64,000 nucleotides of DNA from NCBI GenBank assembly GCA_043497085.1, contig JBIEKI010000003.1; one strand, given 5' to 3'. Position numbers and translations under genes: made by a program. Positions 1 to 8,652 of this stretch are shown here, one piece after another. The stretch's first letter is position 1. Each line of letters begins with the position of its first letter. The stretch is from Thalassobacillus sp043497085 (GTDB lineage Bacteria; Bacillota; Bacilli; Bacillales; Halobacillaceae). The notes under the pieces are model-generated. The model did not search any database. It saw only the letters and a list, made by a program, of their open reading frames with translations, and was not told the origin of the DNA.

Positions 1-356
1 TGCAGCCATGTATTCGTTTTCGGACGGGGCCCTGCCCTCCCGACTCCGATTCTTGCCGGTGTCTTATTGGTCAGCTGCTTTAAATCATCCCAAACTTCCT
101 TATCGGGTTGCTGCTTTGGCACCTTTGTCCCCTTATTCTTTGTCTGATTTTCCAGAGTATGGAAGGAGGAGATTTTCGCCTTTCCTTCTGCCTCTTCTGC
201 TTGGCGAGAACCATTAGAAACCTGGGTCACATTCGGTTTTTCCGAGGTATAATCCCAGACCTTCACTCCTTCCTGTGAAGATGCTTCTTCTGCTGGTTGA
301 TCGTTCAATTTCGATACGACGATTTCAGTGATTTTTTCAATCATCGCTTGGTCCAT
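1..356 (-). CDS. eutC: Ethanolamine ammonia-lyase small subunit, first copy (partial, N-terminal part)
   Basis: Small subunit of the AdoCbl-dependent lyase that splits ethanolamine into acetaldehyde and ammonia. About 118 N-terminal residues are visible; the gene runs off the left edge. It starts at ATG 356 behind a clear AGGAGGTGGG ribosome site, 12 bases after the eutB stop. A Glu/Lys-rich linker of about 95 residues precedes TPARIGVGRAGPRPKT, which matches TPARIGIGRSGTRMKT in the complete eutC at 7777-8622. Last visible gene of the eutA-eutB-eutC operon; more eut genes probably follow outside the window. Confidence 0.9.
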   Translation of the reverse strand, partial: MDQAMIEKITEIVVSKLNDQPAEEASSQEGVKVWDYTSEKPNVTQVSNGSRQAEEAEGKAKISSFHTLENQTKNKGTKVPKQQPDKEVWDDLKQLTNKTPARIGVGRAGPRPKTNTWL

Positions 357-368
357 CGTTCCCACCTC

Positions 369-1733
369 CTATCGGGTAAAAAGTGTTGGATCGCCTGCCC
401 GGCTGGTAAGCATGCCGTTTTCTAAAATCCCCATCTCCTCCAGCCACTTTTCAAATTGCGGGGAAGGCCGTTTATTGAATGTTTGGCGTAAGGTTGCGAC
501 ATCGTGGTAACTCATCGACTGGTAATTCAGCATACAGTCATCCCCCATCGGGGTTGCGATGATAAAGTTGACACCAGCTGTCGTGAGCAGCACGCCCAGG
601 TCTTCCATATCATTCTGGTCCGCTTTCGTATGGTTGGTATAGCAGATGTCGACGCCCATCGGAATCAGGTGCATCTTTCCCATAAAATGATCTTCAAGAC
701 CGGCACGAAGGACTTGTTTGTTGTTATACAAATATTCAGGTCCGATGAAGCCTACGACCGTGTTGACGATGAACGGATCGTAGTAGCGGGCAAATCCATA
801 GTTCCTTGATTCCAGTGTCATCTGGTCGATGTCGTGGTGAGCTTCCGCTGATAACTCCGAACCTTGCCCGGTTTCAAAATACAGCCGCTGCGGGCCTGTT
901 CCGGTCCCCTGTGTTTTTGCCAGTTCATTCGCTTCTTCCAGAATTTTGGCATCGATCCCAAAGGAGCGGTTGGCTGTTTCTGTCCCGGCGATACTCTGGA
1001 AAATCATATCGGCAGGAGCTCCCTGTTCGATCGCCTTCATCTGGGCGGTCACGTGTGCCAGTACGCAGTTTTGGGTCGGTACCTTCCATTCCTCAATAAA
1101 ATCGTGGGTGGCGTGGAGCATCCGCTTCACACTTTCTACCGACTCCTCGACCGGGTTGATGCCGATGACCGCATCGCCGATGCCATAGGAGAGGCCTTCT
1201 TTCAGGGAAGCGATCATCCCTTCTACGCTATCAGTGGGATGGTTAGGCTGTAGCCTTGATGACAACGTGCCTTTTTGGCCGATGGTGATGTTGCATTTCG
1301 TTAAAACTTCCAGCTTATTTGCTGCAAAAATCAAATCCAGATTGGACATGATTTTTGCGACAGCAGCTATCATTTCACTGTTCAGTCCCCGGCTGATCCG
1401 CTTCAGATCCTCCCCAGTCGTTTCGTTAGCAAGGATATATTCTCGTAATTCGGCCACCGACCAGTGTTTGATAGCATCATAGATTTTTTCATTTACTTGT
1501 GATTCGATGATCCGGGATACTTCATCCTCTTCCGGCGGGAGGAGCGGATGGTCACGGATATCTTTAAGCGTCAAATCAGAAAGGATCTCCTTAGCGGCGA
1601 TCCGCTCCTGGACACTTTCGGCTGCAATTCCTGCCAGCCTGTCCCCTGACTTTTCTTCATTCGCTTTTGCCAGGAGACTTTTAAGGGATTGGAATTGATA
1701 AGTATGTCCTAAATGGGTAGTGGATAGTTTCAC
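369..1733 (-). CDS. eutB: Ethanolamine ammonia-lyase large subunit, first copy
   Basis: Catalytic TIM-barrel subunit (454 aa, normal family length) that works with EutC and AdoCbl. The protein carries family blocks such as QNCVLAHVTAQMKA and YFETGQGSE in the middle and a WLEEMGILENG tail. It follows eutA by 18 bases and precedes eutC by 12, so the three are one transcript. A second, clearly homologous eutB lies at 8653-10014; the two differ at many positions, so this is an old duplication or a transfer, not a recent copy. Confidence 0.97.
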   Translation of the reverse strand: MKLSTTHLGHTYQFQSLKSLLAKANEEKSGDRLAGIAAESVQERIAAKEILSDLTLKDIRDHPLLPPEEDEVSRIIESQVNEKIYDAIKHWSVAELREYILANETTGEDLKRISRGLNSEMIAAVAKIMSNLDLIFAANKLEVLTKCNITIGQKGTLSSRLQPNHPTDSVEGMIASLKEGLSYGIGDAVIGINPVEESVESVKRMLHATHDFIEEWKVPTQNCVLAHVTAQMKAIEQGAPADMIFQSIAGTETANRSFGIDAKILEEANELAKTQGTGTGPQRLYFETGQGSELSAEAHHDIDQMTLESRNYGFARYYDPFIVNTVVGFIGPEYLYNNKQVLRAGLEDHFMGKMHLIPMGVDICYTNHTKADQNDMEDLGVLLTTAGVNFIIATPMGDDCMLNYQSMSYHDVATLRQTFNKRPSPQFEKWLEEMGILENGMLTSRAGDPTLFTR

Positions 1734-1751
1734 CAGACTGCCTCCTTTCTG

Positions 1752-3179
1752 TTAATGAAACGTCAACGTTTTAATGACAACCGGTACAACGCCTGATTGC
1801 AGTACCTTTCCGATATCGAGATAGTCGCCATGCTCAACATAGATTTGGTCGATACAGACCGCCTGCTGGTCAGGATATTGGATCCGGATGGCCTGTCCGA
1901 GCGACTTGGCCAGGTCCCGTTCCAATACGATAACGGCCGGCTGCTGTTTCGTTTTCTTCTGTACCGCTGTGACTAGAGCATCTGCCAGGCTTTGCATTTG
2001 CTTGAATCCCAGCAGGGGAAGATCTGCTAAATAGAGCGCAAAGTTCTGCCCCTCTTTCGCAGGATCATAGATTTCAACCGCTTCTTCTATCAGCTGCGGC
2101 AGCCGTGCCAGCTGTTCATCGAATCCCCCGCCAAAAGGAATCCGGTAGACTGGGAGATTCCGGAGCGGAAGGGTATCCTCATCTACCTGAATCGTAGCTC
2201 CGCTGATTTCTGTTGTTTGCGTCCCTGCCCCTAACACCGTAGCCCGGACGGTTTCCGTGGGTTCGATCCATTCCCAGATGGCTAAGTCAGGATTTTCGGT
2301 CAGGGATTTCGCTAACAAAACTCCGATATCGTCATACATATCTGTCGCTGCGCAGTTGGCTTCATGATAGATACATTCTGAAACGCCGCCGGAGAACATC
2401 ACAACATCGATCGGGTGCTCCCAGCTCGGTTCGTGTCCTAACAATAAAGGCTCCGACTCATCCAGCTGATTTTTCAACATGGCGGCAATCGTCTCTGCCA
2501 TATAATCCGTCAGTGGTTTAACAGACGCTTCTTCAAAACGGTCACCTTCCTGAACAGATACACCCAGCTGTTTCGCCACCTTTTTAATGGAAGGAGCAAT
2601 ATAATCGATCATCCCTGCCTTCATTTCAACCAGTTTGCCGCCGACGTGAAGGGTGCAGGTTCCAAGCAGCTCTCCGTAACGGTAAACTGCGATGTTCGCC
2701 GTCCCGCCTCCAATGTCTATATTGGCAATCGTTTTGTTCGTCTTTTTGGAATATTCATAAGCGCCTGATCCGCGGGCAGCAATGATGCTTTCTAAATCTG
2801 GCCCGGCCGTTGCAACGAGAAAGTCACCGGCATGGGCGGATAAATGGTTGATCATTTCTTCCGCGTTTGATTTTGTAGCCGTTTCTCCGGTAATAATGAC
2901 AGCCCCCGTTTTGATATCGGATGATTGCACGCCTGCTTCCTCATATTGAGAAAGCACTAGCTTTTCTACTTCCGGCATATCGATTTCATTGCCCGATGCG
3001 AGCGGTGTACGGAATATCGGGCTTTTATGAATGACTTCTTTATCAATGATTTCGATGCGAGGCATATGGGTGCCGCCAGCAGTATTCATTAGTGAAAATC
3101 TGCTGATCACTAGTTTTGTGGTGCTTGTGCCGATATCGATGCCGGCACTCAATATATCTTCTTTTTTGTTGTGATCCAT
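1752..3179 (-). CDS. eutA: Ethanolamine ammonia-lyase reactivating factor EutA
   Basis: ASKHA-fold ATPase that exchanges damaged cobalamin out of EutBC. The N-terminus has the phosphate-1 type motif GIDIGTSTTK, and NIDIGGGTAN lies near residue 155. Start chosen at ATG 3179 (475 aa) because GAAAGGAGGCGGG lies just upstream; an in-frame extension to 3218 has no ribosome site and would run into the leader terminator. First gene of eutABC, behind the ANTAR-type leader at 3204-3262. Confidence 0.95.
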   Translation of the reverse strand: MDHNKKEDILSAGIDIGTSTTKLVISRFSLMNTAGGTHMPRIEIIDKEVIHKSPIFRTPLASGNEIDMPEVEKLVLSQYEEAGVQSSDIKTGAVIITGETATKSNAEEMINHLSAHAGDFLVATAGPDLESIIAARGSGAYEYSKKTNKTIANIDIGGGTANIAVYRYGELLGTCTLHVGGKLVEMKAGMIDYIAPSIKKVAKQLGVSVQEGDRFEEASVKPLTDYMAETIAAMLKNQLDESEPLLLGHEPSWEHPIDVVMFSGGVSECIYHEANCAATDMYDDIGVLLAKSLTENPDLAIWEWIEPTETVRATVLGAGTQTTEISGATIQVDEDTLPLRNLPVYRIPFGGGFDEQLARLPQLIEEAVEIYDPAKEGQNFALYLADLPLLGFKQMQSLADALVTAVQKKTKQQPAVIVLERDLAKSLGQAIRIQYPDQQAVCIDQIYVEHGDYLDIGKVLQSGVVPVVIKTLTFH

Positions 3180-3203
3180 ATGCACCCGCCTCCTTTCAAA
3201 AAT

Positions 3204-3262
3204 AAAAAGGCACCTCATACGAACTATCCGGCTGGATAGCTGTATAAGGCGCCTTTGCCTAC
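3204..3262 (-). promoter_or_regulatory. ANTAR-type antiterminator/terminator leader of eutABC
   Basis: Read on the minus strand, a short hairpin (stem AGGC/GCCT, loop AAAGGC with A at position 1 and G at position 4) overlaps the 5' arm of a 15-bp terminator stem (AAAGGCGCCTTATAC with GTATGAGGTGCCTTT) followed by TTTTTATTTTT. Overlap of a hexaloop P2 hairpin with a terminator is the known layout of EutV-controlled leaders in Firmicutes. A P1 hairpin is not clear here. Phosphorylated EutV binding P2 would prevent termination and allow eutABC expression. Confidence 0.8.
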
Positions 3263-3314
3263 TTCTATTCTTTTTTAAAAATTCTATCTATTCAAAATGG
3301 TAGCGGATAAATGA

Positions 3315-3830
3315 TTATTTGTAAAGGCTTTCATTAAAAATGACATGATCATCCAGTTGTTTGTCGACATACTCCCGCATCTCTTTCAAGCTGTTATATT
3401 GGACGAGTTGCCTTACGATCTCCAGGCCCCTTCCTTCTTCTGCAGACGTAATCACAATCGGCCCCTTTGGTATTACCCGTTTCAGTTTGTCGACCGCTTT
3501 TGGGATGTCGGCTGATTCCACATCTGCCTTCGTCACAACCCCGATCGGCAATTTATTGATTCCAGTACTGAATCCCGGTGGAAAAATGGTCTTTTTCTTC
3601 GTCGCATCCTGAATAAATAGCACATGAGTTACTTCAAGCGACGTTGCCATGATGTTTTTATAATACATAGGATTTTCGGTATATTCACCGGGGGTATCGA
3701 CAATCCAGTCGTCATAAATCAGCGACTGAGTCTTTACTGCATTGTTCGTACGGCCGAGCAATGCTTTCGTAAGCGTCGATTTTCCGGCACCAATGGAGCC
3801 TACCATCATCGCCCGGTTTTTCTTTGCCAT
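3315..3830 (-). CDS. eutP: EutP/PduV family small GTPase
   Basis: 171-aa Ras-like GTPase of ethanolamine/propanediol operons; in the family it is linked to microcompartment function or acetate metabolism. The P-loop GSIGAGKS is near residue 12, a DTPGEY switch follows near 46, and the base-recognition TKAD is near 104. It lies 20 bases after eutS, and its stop is followed by the leader of eutABC. Family assignment is clear; the biochemical role of EutP is not settled. Confidence 0.92.
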   Translation of the reverse strand: MAKKNRAMMVGSIGAGKSTLTKALLGRTNNAVKTQSLIYDDWIVDTPGEYTENPMYYKNIMATSLEVTHVLFIQDATKKKTIFPPGFSTGINKLPIGVVTKADVESADIPKAVDKLKRVIPKGPIVITSAEEGRGLEIVRQLVQYNSLKEMREYVDKQLDDHVIFNESLYK

Positions 3831-3850
3831 AACCTGATCCTCCCTTCCTG

Positions 3851-4192
3851 TTAAGATTTCGTGATTTCAGAAGGGGTGTATCCGAGCATTTCTGCTAAAA
3901 ACCGGTTGACTTCACGCATCGCCATATCCACTTCTGCTACACTCCCCATCAGTACAAGGCTCCCGGTGAATCGATCCAGGAAACCGATGCTGACATGGGC
4001 AGCTTTCGTTGCATAATCGCCTGCGATGATGACCGTTTCACTTGGAGTACAAGTGAGAATGCCAAGTGCACCTGTTTCTTCGATACCTAACTTCTCGAAC
4101 ATATCCACATCAGGGTTGGCAATAAGGTGGCTTAACGTAATCTGCTTACCTGGCACAAACTCCTGGATGAACCGTTTCTTTTCTTCACTCAT
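3851..4192 (-). CDS. eutS: Microcompartment shell protein EutS
   Basis: 113-aa BMC-domain shell protein. It has the EutS-type N-terminus (RFIQEFVPGKQITLSHLIAN) and a BMC fold with the GALGILTCTPSETVIIAGDYATKAA core. Its ATG overlaps the eutH stop (TAATG), so the two are translationally coupled. It is the only shell gene in the window; other shell genes would be expected beyond the left edge, after eutC. Confidence 0.95.
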   Translation of the reverse strand: MSEEKKRFIQEFVPGKQITLSHLIANPDVDMFEKLGIEETGALGILTCTPSETVIIAGDYATKAAHVSIGFLDRFTGSLVLMGSVAEVDMAMREVNRFLAEMLGYTPSEITKS

Positions 4193-5469
4193 TATTTAGC
4201 CTCCGATGCTGCCACAACGTCGTCCTCGAATTTTTCCTCTTCTTTATATTCATCTTTTTCAATGACTCCAGACTCACGATCGATTCGTTCCAATTCACGC
4301 GCTTTCGGAACAGAAAGCCAATAAGCGAAACCGATGGCAGTCAAACCGGCAGTGAATTTTCCGACGATAATTGGAAGTATCAATGTCGGCTGAAAGTTCG
4401 CCGTAAAGGATAAGTGATCGCCCAATAAGAATGCGGCACAGACACCGAAAGCGATATTGATGACTTTGTCTTTCGGCGGCATCGAACGAACCAGCTTGAA
4501 CATCGCAAGAATATTGGCGATTGTTGCAACCAGCCCGGCACTGCCGACCGCACTAAGGCCAAGTTTCCGACCCATTGCTTCCAGTGGACGGGAGAAATAT
4601 TTTTGCAGTAAATAGACCATCGGGAAAGCACCTGCGAGCATGATACCAATGTAACCCGCGGTTTCAAGTGCCCGGAACTGGTCTTCACCATCGGCCATGA
4701 TCGGGTCGAATCCCCACCCGCCGAACACATTGGTGAAAAGTCCGGTGAAAATTTCGACGATGGAAAATACCAGTACCAGCTTGATGCCGGCGTCCATCAT
4801 TCTTCCAAACCACATGAATCCTTTAATCATCATGTCTGGGAGGAAGTATAAGCCTAAGGCCAGCAACACAACAAACACAATCAAAGGCGTCAAGTTAGAA
4901 AAAATCTTCAAGTAACTGATCGCAAATTCATACGTAGATTCTGTATTCGTAGAAATAATGTCCCTTACTTTCGTATTGGTGAGCGTTATCAGGACACTGG
5001 CGATAAAGACCCCAATCGGAATCGTTAAGATCCCCGACATGACGCCAAGCGCCATATACTTATGATCCCGCTTATCCAGCATCGCGAGTCCCATCGGAAT
5101 CGAGAAAACAATGGTCGCACCTGCCATGAACCCGACAATTAACGCCATGATCCAGCCTTCATAGGATTCCTGTAGGGCTTCCGCTAACTGGTAACCTCCC
5201 ATATCAGAGGCCAGTATCGTCGTTGCAGCGATTGCCGGGTCGGCACCGATCTTCTCAAATAACGGCCCGAATACCTTATCAATGAACGCGGATAAGTACG
5301 GAATAGACGCCATGACACCCGCAGCAGGAACGAAAATGTGACCGACAGTATGGATCCCTTCCATGAATTGGCCGCCGAGTCCTTCTTCACTATTTTTAAT
5401 AGATGCAATCGCACCGGCAACCGCACAGGCCATGATGATATAAATTACAATATTTCCAACCAAGACCAT
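4192..5469 (-). CDS. eutH: Ethanolamine permease EutH
   Basis: 425-aa polytopic membrane protein of the EutH family that brings ethanolamine across the cytoplasmic membrane. About ten hydrophobic segments are seen, with a charged cytoplasmic C-tail rich in Glu. Start at ATG 5469 behind GTGAGGAACTT. It heads the eutH-eutS-eutP transcript, which begins after the ANTAR-type leader at 5577-5638, directly downstream of eutV. Confidence 0.95.
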   Translation of the reverse strand: MVLVGNIVIYIIMACAVAGAIASIKNSEEGLGGQFMEGIHTVGHIFVPAAGVMASIPYLSAFIDKVFGPLFEKIGADPAIAATTILASDMGGYQLAEALQESYEGWIMALIVGFMAGATIVFSIPMGLAMLDKRDHKYMALGVMSGILTIPIGVFIASVLITLTNTKVRDIISTNTESTYEFAISYLKIFSNLTPLIVFVVLLALGLYFLPDMMIKGFMWFGRMMDAGIKLVLVFSIVEIFTGLFTNVFGGWGFDPIMADGEDQFRALETAGYIGIMLAGAFPMVYLLQKYFSRPLEAMGRKLGLSAVGSAGLVATIANILAMFKLVRSMPPKDKVINIAFGVCAAFLLGDHLSFTANFQPTLILPIIVGKFTAGLTAIGFAYWLSVPKARELERIDRESGVIEKDEYKEEEKFEDDVVAASEAK

Positions 5470-5576
5470 ATAAGTTCCTCACTTTCATTTTTTGGATTTT
5501 GCTGTTTCCCTGCCCCGCAAAATCTCCCTAATGGGGAATGGAAACCTAAACTCTTAAAACAACAACCTAAAAAGAC

Positions 5577-5638
5577 AAAAAGGTGCCAGAGAATGGGGAA
5601 TTGCAAAAAATTCTCCAATCAGCCAGCACCTTCGCCAG
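5577..5638 (-). promoter_or_regulatory. ANTAR-type leader between eutV and eutH
   Basis: On the minus strand the hairpin CTGGC/GCTGG with hexaloop GAAGGT overlaps the start of a terminator whose outer stem is AAGGTGC...GCACCTT, followed by TTTTTGTCTTTTT. Loop position 4 is G as in the other two leaders, but position 1 is G, not A, so this site is the weakest match. It begins only three bases after the eutV stop, so EutV would set read-through from its own gene into eutHSP. Confidence 0.7.
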
Positions 5639-5640
5639 AA

Positions 5641-6237
5641 TTATTCACTTGTAGCTTGCAGTTGTTTCGTCGAATACTTCTTCACAATATGCTTAGCAAC
5701 CCTTTCAAGGGGAACCTGTTTGTTCATGCTGGTCTTTCTCATCTTTTTATAAGAAACTTCTTCGCTGTATCCGAAACGATCCATTAAAATTCCTTTAGCC
5801 TTTTCAACGACTTTCCGCTCTTCCAGCCGATGATTCGCTTCCTTTACTTTCTCCCGGTATTGCTCGGATACATCGCCCTGGTGTAAAGCGATTTCCACTG
5901 CCGGGATCAGCCTGTCATCGGATACCGGTTTTACGATATAACCGACAATGTTGGCTTCTTTTGCTTTATCGATAAAATCCTGTTGACTATATGCAGTCAG
6001 CAAAAGAATCGGGATATTGAATTTTTGCGAAATGATTTTACTAGCTTTCAAACCGTTAAGCTTCGGCATTTTGATGTCCATGATGATGAGGTCCGGCTGT
6101 TTTTCGTGAACAACTTCAATCGCCCTTTCCCCATCACCTGCTTCCCCGACTACCTCATAGCCGGCATCTTCCAGAATCATAGAGATATCCATACGAACAA
6201 TAGACTCATCTTCTACTAGAACAATTCTTTTATTCAT
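5641..6237 (-). CDS. eutV: ANTAR-domain response regulator EutV
   Basis: 198-aa antiterminator. The receiver domain (1-120) has the acidic pair ED at 9-11, phosphoacceptor Asp54 in LIIMDIKMP, Thr81 and Lys103. A coiled linker leads to a C-terminal ANTAR domain (about 135-190) that binds RNA hairpins. Phosphorylated by EutW, three bases upstream. The three hexaloop leaders at 3204, 5577 and 10062 are its likely targets. Confidence 0.95.
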   Translation of the reverse strand: MNKRIVLVEDESIVRMDISMILEDAGYEVVGEAGDGERAIEVVHEKQPDLIIMDIKMPKLNGLKASKIISQKFNIPILLLTAYSQQDFIDKAKEANIVGYIVKPVSDDRLIPAVEIALHQGDVSEQYREKVKEANHRLEERKVVEKAKGILMDRFGYSEEVSYKKMRKTSMNKQVPLERVAKHIVKKYSTKQLQATSE

Positions 6238-6240
6238 AGA

Positions 6241-7665
6241 TTACCCTCTTCCTTTTAAAGGAAATGTTATAGCAGCCTCTGATCCTTGATCGACTTTTCG
6301 AATCTTAAATGTGCCTGCCAGATCGTGCTCGACCATCATATTGACAATATCCAGACCTAACGATGACTTACTATGTGGTACATAGCCGACGCCATCATCT
6401 ATCACCTTAATATGAATGAACGCTTCTTCCTGCTTGAAAGTGACCTGCACCTTGCCGGTATCTCTTCCTTTGAATGCATGATTAATGCAATTTTGAATCA
6501 GTTCATTAATAATCAATGCAATCGATACGGCCCGTTTCGACTCGATGGTCAATGGCTCTCCGTCAAAATGGATTTGAATGTTGGCACCAGCCTGTCCTTC
6601 GGTATACACCAGCATGTTGCCGATTTTTTCGATAAGCTCATAGATATCGACTTCATCGATGCTGCTGTTCGATAAAATGACTTCATAGACAGAAGCAATG
6701 CTTAAGATGCGGTTCAAACTTTCCAGGAAATAAACCTTGCTTTCTTCTGGAATCCCTCTTCGCATCTGAAGACGAAGCAAGCTTGCCACCGTTTGAAGGT
6801 TATTTTTGACGCGATGATGGATTTCCTGGATTGCAACTGACTTCATGACCAGCTCCTTTTCCTTTTCTCGCAGTTCGGTCAGATCCCTTAAAATGACGAA
6901 CATGCCGTTATACTTTTCGTTTTGCGGTAAATGAATTTTTTTGACCTTAAAGATCTTATCGGAGATCGCCATCTCTCTTACCAGCAGTTCATCGGATTCT
7001 GTAATGACATCCTCTAAAAATGGCAGATAGTGAATGATGTTTTCTCCACATCTGCATTCTTCCCCGGTCAGCCCATGAATCAAATTGATCGCCGCCGGGT
7101 TGGTATAAAGCAGATTACCATCCGGTTCGACGAAAAATAATGCTTCCTCAATCAGCTCCGGAATGATAGGCTGATTATCAGATACACCCACCAGCACGCC
7201 GCTTAAAGATTCGGCAGTTTTTGACAGCGCTTTCAATTCTTCCTGTTTTTTCAGTTGATCACTGATATCTTTCTCCATGATCAACGCAGCAATGATATCT
7301 CCTTCCGAACCGTGGATCGGAACGACACTTTGCTCGACTTTCTTTCTTTCCTGTGTAATCGCCCGATTCGATGTCATCGGGTTACCTGTGCGAAGGCAAT
7401 AAAGGACAGCAGGTTCAAATGCTTCATATGCTTTCATGCCCGCTACCTGGTTCTCATATATCGGTTTAGCAGTAGTCGGTGCAGCCTCCGCAACTACGAT
7501 TGCCTGTTTTCCATCTGCCATAAGACAATCGATGAAAATGTTGGCTTTAGACAAGTCTGCGGTCAGCTGAATCGTTTGACTGACTTCTACGATCTTTTCT
7601 ATATCATCATTGGATAAATTCGTATGCTGTTGACAAATAGACTCGATAGATGTAGTTGCTAACAT
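6241..7665 (-). CDS. eutW: Ethanolamine sensor histidine kinase EutW
   Basis: 474-aa soluble sensor kinase. An N-terminal sensor region (1-160) is followed by a PAS domain (about 175-265), a HisKA_2 dimerisation helix with EIHHRVKNNLQ (phosphoacceptor His at 283/284) and a HATPase_c domain (IINELIQNCINHAF, DDGVG). No membrane segment is seen, so it senses a cytoplasmic ligand, ethanolamine by family precedent. Transcribed with eutV from the promoter at 7724-7752. Confidence 0.94.
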   Translation of the reverse strand: MLATTSIESICQQHTNLSNDDIEKIVEVSQTIQLTADLSKANIFIDCLMADGKQAIVVAEAAPTTAKPIYENQVAGMKAYEAFEPAVLYCLRTGNPMTSNRAITQERKKVEQSVVPIHGSEGDIIAALIMEKDISDQLKKQEELKALSKTAESLSGVLVGVSDNQPIIPELIEEALFFVEPDGNLLYTNPAAINLIHGLTGEECRCGENIIHYLPFLEDVITESDELLVREMAISDKIFKVKKIHLPQNEKYNGMFVILRDLTELREKEKELVMKSVAIQEIHHRVKNNLQTVASLLRLQMRRGIPEESKVYFLESLNRILSIASVYEVILSNSSIDEVDIYELIEKIGNMLVYTEGQAGANIQIHFDGEPLTIESKRAVSIALIINELIQNCINHAFKGRDTGKVQVTFKQEEAFIHIKVIDDGVGYVPHSKSSLGLDIVNMMVEHDLAGTFKIRKVDQGSEAAITFPLKGRG

Positions 7666-7723
7666 CAGACCTTATCACCCCGCCTATCTTTTTTCCTATA
7701 GTCATGTTACGAAACTACTAGTC

Positions 7724-7752
7724 ATTATAATCGGGGGTGATAGTTTTGTCAA
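7724..7752 (-). promoter_or_regulatory. SigA promoter of eutWV
   Basis: Minus strand TTGACA (7747-7752), 17-base spacer, TATAAT (7724-7729): a perfect vegetative consensus about 60 bases before the eutW start. It gives the sensor pair its own steady supply, independent of the antiterminated transcripts. Confidence 0.85.
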
Positions 7753-7776
7753 TATTCAGCAAATTTTGTCAATTTA

Positions 7777-8622
7777 TCAATTATTCTTTAATTGAGAATA
7801 CTTGACCCCGCTTGCTTGATGATGAAGCATCCCTTCAATCACCTCAGATAGATAAGCACCTGCTTCAATCGGAGGAACACCCCCTTCATGAATATTGGAG
7901 AAGACAGTTCGATCCGCTTCGACACTATTTTCGTTTGGACGATAAATCAAATAAGCACTAATACTTTTTGAGGTAGCAAGCCCTGGCCGTTCACCAATCA
8001 ACGATACGACGATATCGCAATCAACCAACGAGGCGACTTCATCCTGAATCCATACCCGGCTTTTTCGGATGAATACAGGTTTTCCCATGGATATTCCTTT
8101 GCCTTCCAGCCCCTGGACAAGCGCTGGCAGCAAATCAGGAATCGTATCTTCGACCCCAGTTGAGCTTAGTCCGTCAGATACAATGATCTGCACCTGTTTA
8201 CCCTTTGGCGCATTTTCCTTCAGCCACTTGGCAGAAGCATCATCAAGTTTGCGTCCGACATCTAAGTTCATCAGATATTCCTGCATCGATTGTGCTTTGG
8301 AACGAAGAATTGGCAGGTTCATAGCTTCGAGGACAGAGTCCGCGACGTCTTTGAATACGGCATCCTGTGCTGCCGCATGGTCCACCCTGAAATCAAGATA
8401 GTTCTTCGTCTTCATCCTCGTGCCGGATCGGCCGATTCCTATTCGAGCGGGCGTACCTTGCTGAGCATGTGCGATAGAATCTTTGTTTTTCGGCTCGTCT
8501 ACGGTGACTTTTTTTTCAAAATGATAAACAAATTCTTTTTCGGCTGTTTGATCAGCAGTTTTTTCCTCAGTGTTCCCTTCCATCTCTTTCATGACTTCTT
8601 TTACAATACTTTCAATATCCAT
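7777..8622 (-). CDS. eutC: Ethanolamine ammonia-lyase small subunit, second copy
   Basis: 281-aa EutC, with a long charged N-terminal extension (about 1-57) and then TPARIGIGRSGTRMKT and the cobalamin-binding half (VSDGLSSTGVED, VVSLIGERPGLATSKS, IHEGGVPPIEAGAYL). Start at ATG 8622 behind GGAAAGGAGAGTG. It follows eutB by 30 bases. No terminator separates it from the eutWV promoter. Confidence 0.95.
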   Translation of the reverse strand: MDIESIVKEVMKEMEGNTEEKTADQTAEKEFVYHFEKKVTVDEPKNKDSIAHAQQGTPARIGIGRSGTRMKTKNYLDFRVDHAAAQDAVFKDVADSVLEAMNLPILRSKAQSMQEYLMNLDVGRKLDDASAKWLKENAPKGKQVQIIVSDGLSSTGVEDTIPDLLPALVQGLEGKGISMGKPVFIRKSRVWIQDEVASLVDCDIVVSLIGERPGLATSKSISAYLIYRPNENSVEADRTVFSNIHEGGVPPIEAGAYLSEVIEGMLHHQASGVKYSQLKNN

Positions 8623-8652
8623 CAGATCACTCTCCTTTCCCGTAAAATTTAT

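Noticed and set aside
504..1698. Several plus-strand open frames of 60-130 codons opposite eutB, and similar ones opposite many other genes.
   Set aside because: They are antisense shadows of strongly conserved genes, with no family motifs and poor ribosome sites.
1755..1776. Palindrome AAACGTCAACGTTTT resembling a LacI-type operator.
   Set aside because: It lies inside the 3' coding end of eutA with no promoter nearby; probably chance.
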